Part shown: positions 22,719-32,325 of the stretch, in pieces | Layout: every line of letters starts with the position of its first letter | Position numbering within the stretch: the stretch's first letter is position 1 | NCBI GenBank assembly: GCA_002102555.1 | Contig: MCFL01000001.1 | Location: 1,240,001-1,304,000, forward strand | Direction: 5' to 3' | DNA: 64,000 bases | From: Catenaria anguillulae PL171 | Taxonomy: Eukaryota; Blastocladiomycota; Blastocladiomycetes; Blastocladiales; Catenariaceae | Notes under the pieces: model-generated | Databases searched by the model: none | What the model was told of the DNA's origin: nothing | The model's input: the letters and a program-made list of their open reading frames with translations, nothing else | Position numbers and translations under genes: made by a program

Positions 22719-24906
22719 TCACCCACTCATCAAACTCACGGCATCCTCAATGACCTCATCCCCAACCTTAGCATCTTCATCTTCCTCGTCCTCTACCTCG
22801 GGCATCTCGTAGCTTGTCTTGAGCTGCTGCAAGTGGCTTGCGTACGCCCGGATCGAAAGGAAATGAACGTGCGCGACATGCATGTGCCGTGCAGTCACAC
22901 GCGAGTCGTGACCGCCAGGTGCGCGGGCAAGAGCAAAGAACGTTTCGAGCGAGTTTGTCGAGCACGAGCGAGGGTAGATGTGCATAAAGTCGAAACGGGA
23001 AAACAGGTACCGAGGTGATGCCTTGAACCCGTTGACGCAAATGCACAGATCTTGGTAGGCCTCGTCTGTGATGAACATGGACTTGGAGTCACTGATCCTA
23101 CTTGTCCGCACCTTCTGTTCTTCCTCTGTTGCATTTGGAAGTGCCTCGCCAACCATGACTTGCTCGTCGACCCATGTCTTCCACTCGGTAAACCACTGCA
23201 CAATCTTGTCCAACTCGGCAAAACGGGGATCCAACATGTTCTCAAATGGCCTTTCTCGATCGGTCATGATCTCGTAAAACTTGGCCACTTTGCGAATGTA
23301 CTCCTCGGTTCCAGACGCCCCAGGTCCCTTTGGCAAAAGGTCCTTGATTGCATCTGCCACCTCCGCGTTCATGATGCCTGCCGTCAATCCAACACGCATC
23401 TTGCTCCATGCTGTCAAGTTGACGGAATCAGACGTCACACTACGCAATGGGGTGATTCCTTGCCCAGCGCGTGCTGCCTTCAACTTGAGCAAGTCCCGGA
23501 CGATGTCCCATGTCATGCGCTGCTTGCAATACTGGAGCTTGCGGTTCTTGTTGAAAAGTGAGTTGCGGAGCTTCTTGTATGCATGTGGTGGATCCTGTTC
23601 AAGTGTGAATGGCCAAACGTGAGCCAAGTGATGAGGGGATGAATGAGTGAATGGGATTTGATGCGACATACCTGCATGTAAATGAGGGCATTGTGGAGCG
23701 GAGAGTATGCACCAATGCTCTTGTCGAGTGGCAAGCCGTTGTCGTCACGGTCGCCACCATCCAGGCTTTTGGCGGATGATCGGTTTGTTGGGGCCCTGAG
23801 AAAGAAAAAAAGGCTCCAGTCAACCACAGCTGCCCCACTGCGCATGAAAGCAAACCTGACGTACCCGTCAGCGTTGAGATTGACAAGATCCATTCCACAC
23901 ACATCAATGAGGGTCACTGCAACTTGATGTGTCAAAGCGAGCAGCTTTTCAGCATCGAGACTGCGAGTATGAAAGTGAGCGACAGGGAAGGAAACGCTGG
24001 TGCATGCGCTCGTGAACATGAACACAAGGGAGTGGGTGGCCAGTTCGGGTTCCTCGGGCGGTTCAATGAGCAGAGTACCTTGCCCATAGTTGACTTGATC
24101 AATGATTGTGCCAGACTTTGAATGAAACGATGGTTCGGGGGCCAGTTGAACCTCGTCAAAGGTCAGGTAGCCGGTGTACAGGAGCTTCTTGAGGCGCGCA
24201 AGGTTGATGTGGGGATATACTTTGCGGCAGCTCGGGCAGTTTGGAGTCGAGGAGCTCGCCGACATACTTCATGATCCGCTCAGCATCAATCCCAGGCTCC
24301 GTGAGGTACTCTTCTTGCCGGCGGTGGAGCGTGCGGATGGACGGGAACAGGAATCCCGCGTTACGCAGGAGCTTGTACGCGGATCGCGATTTCGAGTACA
24401 TGGCCAAGGAAAAATGAGATGTGGTGGAAGACCATGCGTTGGTGGACCTTCTGGTGCAGCGCACGGGCATTTCGTTGACAACGTCGGCGAATACAGGGCA
24501 CGTTTTGAAGTGTGAGCTGAACACGGCCCACGTCTGCGTCAGCACCCTATAAAGAAGGCACACGAGAATGGTCAGTAACTGGGAATTGCTGTGTACAGCA
24601 AGAGGGGGCGTACTCGGGGAGCAGCGTTTCCTTGATCTTGCTGCGTTCATCCCGGGCAAGTTTGTGACGAGGAATGGTAGGATTTTCAAGGATCGAAAGC
24701 AGAGGAATAGGGCGGGTTGCATTGACTGTGGCAGTGGATGATTGTGTTGCAGTGGCACATGGTGCTGCTTTGGCCAAAGAGCTGGTTGTGGTCCGTGATG
24801 CTGATTCGGTTGATGTTGACGCTAAAGGAGCAGTGGACAGCGGGGCTTGCAGAATGGTGCGTCCGCCGTTGCACCTGGGGTCCGGCTCGGGGTGTCCCTG
24901 GCACAA
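22719..24906 (-). mobile_element. P-element/THAP9-like DNA transposase gene
   Basis: Spliced minus-strand gene. Supported exons are about 24898-24614, 24546 down to about 24230, then to 23865, 23795-23672 and 23594-22719, with GTACGC, GTACGT and GTATGT donors. P-type landmarks appear in order. SAYKLLRNAGFLFPSIRTLHRR resembles the YNFLRxxxxLPxPxTLRRW block. LATHSLVFMFTSACTSVSFPVAHFHT is the RNase H-like core. DGAPTN is restored exactly across an intron (DGAxxN in P elements). DPPHAYKKLRNSLF is the PHLLKxxRN motif. One frame change near 24230-24200 has no good splice explanation. No THAP zinc finger was seen at the Pro/Ser-rich N-terminus, and no terminal repeats were located, so autonomy is uncertain. 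A domesticated gene is an alternative. Confidence 0.68.
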
Positions 24907-25272
24907 TCACAGCGAGCGGCGCGAAAGCTGGTGCCTGGTGGTACGAGTTGGTCACGGTGACCCCTAGTGCTGCCGGGTGTCGGAGGCGCAGGCGGAGGCG
25001 GAAAAAAAACGTCCAGGGATGTGGAAGGTAAACTGGAATGTGTCCGGTAGACGTCGGGCGGCGGCGGCATTAGGTTTGAGGCCGGAAAAGCATGTGAGTG
25101 GTTGGCGGCCGGATCAGGATGGTGCCCGAGGGGCGTGTGTGCGAATCACCCTGCAGGCGCGGGAGCCGGCGGAGGCGCCGGAGAGGGTGGCGGATAGGGC
25201 GCGAGCTGAGGTAGGGACCGGCGTTCTGAAGTCATGACAGTAGGATGCATGCATGCATAATGGTCGCCGACA

Positions 25273-27280
25273 ATGACCGAGAGAAGTGGTGGTTGCTGCA
25301 GTGTGATTGCGTTGTGGGCCGGCTGGGTCGATCGTCGCCAATCTCCCTATTTTAACACAACCGCCAAGCCAACGAATGGGCAGCAGCCGCAATTTGTCTG
25401 TCAGCACACAGTACTCCCAGTCCCGCGCCGTCATCGCATTGGCCCTTACTCGGAAATCTATGTATCCGGTCCCGCCCGGGAGCTCAAGGGGCTGCTGCGG
25501 ATTGTGTGGTCGTTCAACCGCGTCAAGGTGGTCAAGGCAAATACGTCCAAGGTTCTCAACTGCAAGGGCGAGGCCCGTGACGAGCTGCACCTGGTGTAGG
25601 GGAAAACGATTACGTTCTTGGACGGGCGGCCGCAGCCGTTCAAATACCTGGGCATTTGGCTGTCGGCAAAAGCCTGGCCGCGGACGGCGCGTGCGACGTT
25701 CGAGAGCGAGCTCCGCAAGCGGCACGTCATGGGCTAGCTCCTCAAGAACACAGCGATCATGGGCAAGATGGCGGTCTAGTTCGTCAACATCATGATTTAC
25801 CTGTCGGCCCTGTACTCATGTCTGATCTTGCGCCACGTCACAGGGCTCGCTGTCGCTCGACGACGACGGTCGTTCGCCATGCCCTGCTCGCCGCTGATGC
25901 CCTCGCAGCCCATTGCGCTGTCGCCAACCTTGCGCTGGTTCACCAACCTGCTGCTCTCGCTCATGCACGCCGCCCACGTCTCAATTGTCGGCACTCGCAG
26001 CCAACTCGCCGAATCGACGACCCTTGGCCATCAACATTTGCCGCTGAGTGGTCCCCAGCGAATACGAATCGCTTGCACCGCAACCTGTCGGTCGTGCGAC
26101 AGCTGTGCAAGTGCGGCCATTACTGGGCCAGCCAATTTGCGCCGGAAGGCCAGCCCGGCCAGACCTACGCCGCCACCCTCTCCAGGAACTATCATACCAC
26201 GGCCACTGCCTGTCGAGCCCAAGGAATCGCTCCGCCCGTGGCTGCACCTGGCGTCCGAGCACGCGCTTGGTCGACACCTGCTTGTGCCGACTCGATCGCC
26301 ACACACAGCAACGGCGTCATCCTGCCCTCTGGCGCGACTGTGACCATGTACACGGACGGCTCCATGTTCAACGCACCCGAGACTGGCAGCGCGCGGCCCA
26401 CGGGCGCGGTGCACACGCTCGCAACGACTTGGGCGTGGATGGGGACAAGATGCGCGCGGGAGGAGGATGAGGAGGAAATCGGGGTGATGGCCGGATCGCC
26501 GTGAGGGACAAGGAGCGAGTGGCCGCCGATGAGGATGCGGTATTCATGGCGTCGTTGCGGCCCGTACAGGGCATGTTGTTGTCGGCACCCGCAGAGCAGT
26601 GGGGCGTGTTGGCGGCAGTGTGCCAAGCTCCTGTCGGGTCAGTTGTCAAGATCCTGTTCGACTTGATGGCGGTCGTGAAGGCGGCTGGCCGCGTGCTGGG
26701 CCCGGAAGCCCAGTTTGCGTTCGCTCGTGCGTTCCTTTGGCGTGCTCGAGTGGGACGTGATTGACGTGATTGCACGGGAACGCCGCCTACGGGCGAGCCT
26801 ACATTGGGTGAAGGGGCACGCCGGCGACGTGGGCAACGCTTCGGCAGACCAGCTGGAAACGCGGGGGCGGTGTCATCCCTCCCGTGGGCGAGTATCAACC
26901 CGGCGTACAGGTTGCGGCGGCACAAGCTGTGGCACGTGGTGAGCAGACCCGCGCAAGTCCATCAAGTACACGTGGTACCGGTGGGTGCATGCATGGCTGG
27001 CGCTAAAGAGCGCGGCAGCAGGCGCCGAGTTGGCCGGCATGGTCGTCGGTGTGATGGCGCTGGTCATGCAGGCACGCAGGCGGGAATGGGCGCGACTGCC
27101 GCACGTCGCGCAAGCACAGCAAGCAGGCTGCTTTCCGCTCGCGATTCCTCGTGGGCGTGTTGCCGACCCGCGACCGCAACAACGGGTGGTGGCCACACAA
27201 GTTCCCCAGCCCGAACTGCCCATCATGCGTTGTCGTTGACGACAACGCACACTGGCTTGTTTGCCCCGTGTTTCGGCCCG
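25273..27280 (+). mobile_element. 5'-truncated, decayed LINE retrotransposon (RT end, RNase H, Zn knuckle)
   Basis: Starts within a reverse-transcriptase domain: a YSEIYVSG segment at the YADD position, then LLRIVWSFNRVKV...KANTSKVLNC and FKYLGIWLSAKAW, typical of the LINE RT C-terminus. Downstream, in other frames, are an RNase H start (TMYTDGSMF near 26340), the RNase H HWVKGHAGDVGNASAD block near 26805, and a terminal NCPSCVVDDNAHWLVCPVF Cys-His motif, as in LINEs of the Tad/I type. Three in-frame TAG codons (25597, 25735, 25777) stand where Gln fits, and later frames shift repeatedly. 5' truncation is usual for target-primed insertion. No endonuclease domain or poly-A tail was found. Confidence 0.7.
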
Positions 27281-29326
27281 CTTGATCGTGACAACAAGTT
27301 GCATGTATCGATTGATTGGACAGGCATCAACACAGACCATTCGCCAGAAAAGGTGCGTACATAGGGTGATTTATCGTACTCATGTGCAATTCTTTCGATT
27401 GCTTTACTCACCCACGCACCATCAATTCACACAGTACTTTCTCTTGAGTGGCGAATCGGCACTCGCCCAAATCACCAACTCGACCATCAACCGCCGCCTC
27501 AAAAAGGCCTACGAAAATGCCAATTTCACCAATGCCAAGGTCTCTCATCATGGGCGAGTTTTCGCTGCAACCGAAGCCGTGGAGCAAGGCTGCCATCCTG
27601 ATCGTGTCTCGTTCCATGGCCAGTGGACCAGCAATGTTTTCAACAACATTTATGCATTGAAGGCCATTGCGCACGAGGTAAGCACACGTTGTCTGCCTTT
27701 CTTTTGCGATAGTCTACTCACAATTCCAATGGCTGTCCCTCCACATTCCAGGTCGTCAAGGTTAGCGCCGGCTTTGGCTTACATGAAGAAGTATTTGTCC
27801 CTCGCGTCGCTGTCTCAAACGAACGCGTGCCGCCCGAATTGGCGAGAGTGTTCCCATGGGTTGAGGGCGTTTTGCAGCGGGTACTACGTGATGCGACTGA
27901 GGACGGTACCAGTGGGAACAAGCTCCTGTTTGCGTCCCGGCACATCCATTGCACTGCCTCCATACCATGCGGTAGCTGGCCGTTCACAGACGCTTCTTGA
28001 AGTGGATGCAGCAAAGAAGAAGACATTCAAGGCATACGAATGGCGGCAGCTGAGCCAGGTATCCAGCACATACTGCAGTGCTTGATTTCCTTTTTCTTCC
28101 CTCCTTAATCTAACACATGAAGAATGTCCACACAGATACTGCTCCCGGCCCTCGAAGGTCTCATCCACGACCAGCAATGTCAACAACTTGCAATAGCACT
28201 TGTGCGGCACATGTGTGAGTTAATCAAGTTTTTGGAGAAGTTGATTTACTCGCACTGTTACGTCATTGCTGTATGCTCTACTGCTTTCATTTGCTCATCC
28301 CTTCGCTTTCAGTCCCCCATCTTTTCCACTTCACTCATTTCCTCGACACGTTGCCAACAGCACATGTGCGAGCTGTACCTCCAGTACACTGACTCGGAAC
28401 ACATCACTGGCGCCACCAAGTTAAGCGCTCTTGCTCGTTTCCCATTCGCGCAAGCCGAGCCTCCCAGCGTCAGGCCGATGCTCTCAAATTTGTCCATTTT
28501 GTTCGAGGATGGCGCGAGCGGCTGGATTGGTTGCCAGCCTGACTTTCTCGCTTTCGCCAACGCCTCACGCTACCCCTTTCAACATTTCGTCAACAATCTT
28601 CCATCAAGTATCGCCAGCTCCAACAATGCCGCCGTCAATGCCCTCGCAAACTACAGCCAAACGCATTTTTCCGACCTGCGTGCACGTATCGAGCAATACA
28701 ACCTGGAGATCGCGACTGTCCGCGACCTCGTTTCTTCTTTGCACGATGGCGTCAATACGCTGCTCAAGGTGTTTTGTCTGAAACCGCTCCTTGAAGGCTC
28801 AATGCAAGTGCCTGCTGTCCAAAGCTCCTATGCGGCTGCATACCGCCCACTCAAATTTCCCGAAAATTTGACTCCCGTGCCGCAGAATCGTGCAATGGCC
28901 ATGTCGTCATCGTCACAGCGGTCATCCACTCCCCATGCGCAAGATCTCATTCAATCCATGGTTGGTAGTGTGTTGGCCGTGGCTGGGGCTGCAGCTCAGC
29001 GCATGACCAATGTGCAACAACAGTCGGAAAAGAGCCAGCCCACTTATCAACTTCACCCATCGCATTTGCCAACCGCCAACGGGCTCGCCGGCGCACAGTA
29101 CCCGCAACACTCGCCCCCGCAGCAGCAGTTGTCCTCGGCTACGTACCAACAGAATCAACCATTCCAACAGGGCCGTGGTGCGGGAACGGGTGTGTCATTT
29201 GGTGCCGTGGATGCAGGCGCGGATGAAGCAGCAGGTGACGAGGACGGCATAGAGGAAGTCGCCGCAAGCGAGAGCGGGTCGGCAACAAGGAAGGGAGACG
29301 CAGCGAAACGAAAGTCCAAGGGGTAG
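27281..29326 (+). mobile_element. Crypton-like tyrosine recombinase gene (5' truncated)
   Basis: Exons are about 27281-27351, 27435-27677, 27752 to about 27970, and a long last frame to 29326. The catalytic half of a tyrosine recombinase is visible. ALAQITNSTINRRLKKAYE is followed by VSHHGRVFAATEAVEQG (H-x-x-R box), then FHGQWTSNVFNNIYALK, which supplies the Trp/His position and the nucleophile-like Tyr. The next exon has the Crypton-type VPRVAVSNERVPPELARVFPWVE segment. The final frame encodes an Ala/Gln/Ser-rich tail ending in basic residues. The N-terminal catalytic Arg region is missing and LINE sequence abuts the 5' side, suggesting the LINE interrupted or replaced it. The join between exon 3 and the last frame is unresolved. 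Confidence 0.55.
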
Positions 29327-29541
29327 GCAAAGGTAAAATAGAGGAACATGGTGGTGAGGTGGGTGTGCGTCGAGATTTGATGCGGTTGTATGCCAAGCCT
29401 CAAGCAGCTCTCGCTCGAGTTTGATACGGTCGACTCTCCCTTTGATGAATACACTTTCACACCACTCTGTCACAACCCGCCGAAGCTGGACCAGTCAGCT
29501 TTCCTGTCCTCACGCACCTAACACTCTCCTGCTCGAGTGCC

Positions 29542-29916
29542 GTGAATCTGGATCCATTTCCCGACACGGGCGCCATTCCTTGGATCCCCTACCACCACAT
29601 GCCCGAGCTCACGCACTGGCACGCACCATTCGCTTGTGTTCCGAAATGGACCAACCGATCGATGCGCTCGACCGACTTGCGGTTACTCGTGGAACACACG
29701 GGTCCTGGCCTCAAAATGATCATCGGGAAACAAGGCAACGAGTCGCATCCACCAGGCGCCCCTCACCTCACATACGTCAAGGTTTCAATGGACGTCGCGC
29801 TCGCAATTGGCCAATGTTTGCAATCACCCAACCTGGTTTCTGCTCGGTTGCTCGCATTCGACCCATCCGCTCATGAGGATGTTCTTCCAGTGGCGGGCGC
29901 TAATGTCTGGGCCTAG
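29542..29916 (+). CDS. Uncharacterised small ORF
   Basis: An open frame of about 124 codons, also open for some codons upstream of 29542, with a plausible composition: DPFPDTGAIPWIPYHHMPELTHW, then HTGPGLKMIIGKQG and VKVSMDVALAIGQCLQSPNLVSARLLAFD. After its stop another frame (29930-30061) continues with a helical segment (GKVLVEAADKVMAVGDCELVAGVLMHL). This could be one protein with a lost base. I do not recognise it. GKQG resembles a KH-type GxxG loop, but the flanking residues do not support that. It follows the Crypton and may be part of the same accessory block. Confidence 0.3.
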   Translation: MNLDPFPDTGAIPWIPYHHMPELTHWHAPFACVPKWTNRSMRSTDLRLLVEHTGPGLKMIIGKQGNESHPPGAPHLTYVKVSMDVALAIGQCLQSPNLVSARLLAFDPSAHEDVLPVAGANVWA

Positions 29917-30234
29917 GGTTGGCGTTGAGGGATTGATGACGGGCAAGGTTTTGGTTGAGGCGGCCGACAAGGTGATGGCGGTTGGAGATTGCGAGTTGGT
30001 TGCGGGTGTTTTGATGCATTTGGTGGGCGAGCGTGTGCAGATGCAAGTGTGCGTGGTTTGAGTTTGTGCATGAGGACGAGTGAAGTGTGACGACGACTTT
30101 CAGAGGCAAAGACGGAGTGTGTTGAGAAGAATCACCTGCACAACAACTCATAGGCTCTTGATACGTTACCTGAGTATATACATTTACAAATGGACTGATA
30201 CTTGCTACGACCAACCCACAAGACACATACAAAC
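29917..30234. other. Downstream region of ILV5
   Basis: About 320 bp with the ILV5 3' end. Apart from the possible continuation of the preceding ORF at 29930-30061, nothing is seen. Confidence 0.35.
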
Positions 30235-31501
30235 TTACTTTTGGTTCTCGGGCCGCAACTTCCTGACCGTCTTGCCTGCCCGCCACATTTCGCTGCCGGC
30301 AATCTCGTCCAACTCCTTTTGCAGACTCTTGCGGTAATCGGCCTTTGAGTTGCACTCGAGGGTACGCCTCGTTTCCTCGCCCGTGGCCACGCTCTTGTAC
30401 AAGTCCTCAAACACGGGCTTGCTGGCCTTGTAAAACTTGGCGCCCAATCAAGCGCGCCGCGCTGCGCTGTGGTGGAGCAATTGGCATACATCCAGTCCAT
30501 GCCGTTGGCGCCAATCAGCGGATACAAACTCTGTGTGGCCTCCTCGACCGTCTCGTTGAATGCCTCCGAGGGCGAATGGCCATTGGCGCGCAACACCTCG
30601 TACTGTGCTTGGAACAAGCCCTGGATGGCGCCCATGAGCACGCCGCGCTCGCCCGTCAAGTCAGAAAGCACCTCCTTCTTGAACGTGGTCTCGTACATGT
30701 ATCCGGATCCAATGGCGGCGCCCATGGCAACGGCGCGCTCGTGGGCCTTGCCCGAAACGTCTTGGTACACAGCCACGGACGAGTTGATGCCGCGACCTTC
30801 AAGGAACAAGTTGCGGACCGTGGTGCCCGAGCCTTTGGGTGCCGCCAAAATCACGTCCACGTCCTTTGGCGGGACAATGCCCGTTTGGTCGGCAAACACG
30901 ACGCCAAACCCGTGCGAAAAGTAGAGCGTCTTGCCCTTGGTAAGGAAGGGCTTCATGGCGGGCCATGCGTCCTTTTGGCCAGCGTCCGACAGCAGGTTCA
31001 TGAGAATGGTGCCCTTGCCGCAGGCTGTGTCAATGTCAAACAGGGTTTGGTCGGGGATCCATCCGTCTTGCTGGGCAAGCTTCCACGAGTGGCCGCCGCG
31101 GCGAACGCCAACAATCACCTTAAGGCCGTTGTCGCGGGCATTGAGCGACTGGGCACGGCCTTGGGTTCTGTGTTGTGCAGAATTTCCACAAGCTGTGAGG
31201 AATTGAAATAAAAGGCTGGAACGCGGTTGGAAGCACACACGTACCCGTAGCCAATCACGGCGAGCGTATCCTTGCCCAGAATCTGCTGCAGCTTTTCCTT
31301 GGGAAAGTCGGAGCGCTCGTACACAACCTCCTTGGTGCCGCCAAAGTCGAGCGTTTGGATCGAGCGAGCTTGGAAGCGGGAGGGCATGGTGGCGGCACAG
31401 GCACGGGCCATGATGGGCGTGGCCGAGGGTGCGGCGCGTGCGAAAGTGGTGGCGGCGGCGCGGGTAGCGGAGCGCAGGGCGAGGCGGGCAGGGGCAGACA
31501 T
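30235..31501 (-). CDS. ILV5: Ketol-acid reductoisomerase, mitochondrial
   Basis: Converts 2-acetolactate or 2-aceto-2-hydroxybutyrate to dihydroxy acids with NADPH and Mg2+, the second common step of valine/isoleucine synthesis. It acts in mitochondria. MSAPARLALRSATRAAATTFARA is an Arg/Ala-rich presequence. Exon 1 (31501-31245) ends inside the Rossmann motif, and the splice to 31167 restores GYGTQGRAQSLNARDNG. Metal-binding and C-terminal knot motifs follow (DVILAAPKGSG, GSGYMYETTF, SDLTGERG, LYPLIGANGMDWMY). A single missing base near 30450 (CCAAGTTT for CCAAAGTTT) shifts the frame before KFYKASKPVFEDLY, which continues cleanly to the stop. I treat it as a consensus error. The gene is divergent from ILV2, the preceding enzyme. 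Confidence 0.92.
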
Positions 31502-32325
31502 GATGGCTTGTAGCGTTGTTGGTGGGGTAATGGGTGACGGAGGAGCAGCAGTATACAGAGCGAGCGGGAGGGTGGGTTGCTTTGAGGATGGGCCCAAGAC
31601 GAGGAGGAAGTGAGCAAGCGGGATCAGGTGGGCTTTGTACGGTTTGTTTGGCCGGGCAGCATGTGAATAACGTTTTCAGTGGTTTGGTCCAACGGCCGGC
31701 AACTTGGCCCTGATCAGCATCGTCATCGCCGCCAACGTGTCAAGACAGGACGCGAGACAGCACATGATCGTGGTGAGAGACACGACTCTTGGACGTGGAG
31801 TCATGGCGCGCGTGCATAAAGCTAGAGGGCGTGGGAAGAGTCACGAGACCACAAGATTCAATGAGTCGACAAGGCGATGTTATCACTGCCATTTTGTTTG
31901 CACTTTCAACGAGTCGTGGTTGATGGAGTCACGGATTGAAGGATCAGCGACTTGTGATTGGCTGGAGCGTGCAGAAACAATAAACTGAAAAATGCTCACG
32001 CGACCGGATTTGCTGCAGTGGCGAGATCGCAAATGAACTCACACGCAAACACTCTGAATCTGCTCCATCTCCATCTCCGCGGCCACAGCCAAGGCCAAGG
32101 GTTGAAAAATTCGTGCAACTGGGTTGAACGGTTCCAAGGGGCAATGAATCGAAACCCGTCAGAGGCAAGAGTCATTGGCAACGTGACTGGTTCTGTCCAG
32201 ACTGCTTCGTCAAGTGTCGATTCCACATGGCGATAAAACGTCGCGTCCACCTCTTCTTTTGCTCCTTGCCTGACCTCAAACCCTCTGCACGCACTTCACT
32301 CTGCCTGCCCCCAACTCCAGATACC
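31502..32325. promoter_or_regulatory. Shared ILV5/ILV2 promoter with four Gcn4-type core sites
   Basis: The 824 bp between the two start codons contain GAGTCA (TGACTC on the other strand) at 31798-31803, 31838-31843, 31926-31931 and 32169-32174. All four are in the same orientation, each with an upstream purine on the TGACTC strand (RTGACTC). About 0.4 would be expected by chance in both orientations. RTGACTC is the core recognised by Gcn4/CPC1 bZIP activators of fungal amino-acid synthesis, and ILV genes are classic targets. That these sites are functional here is inference. Confidence 0.55.
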
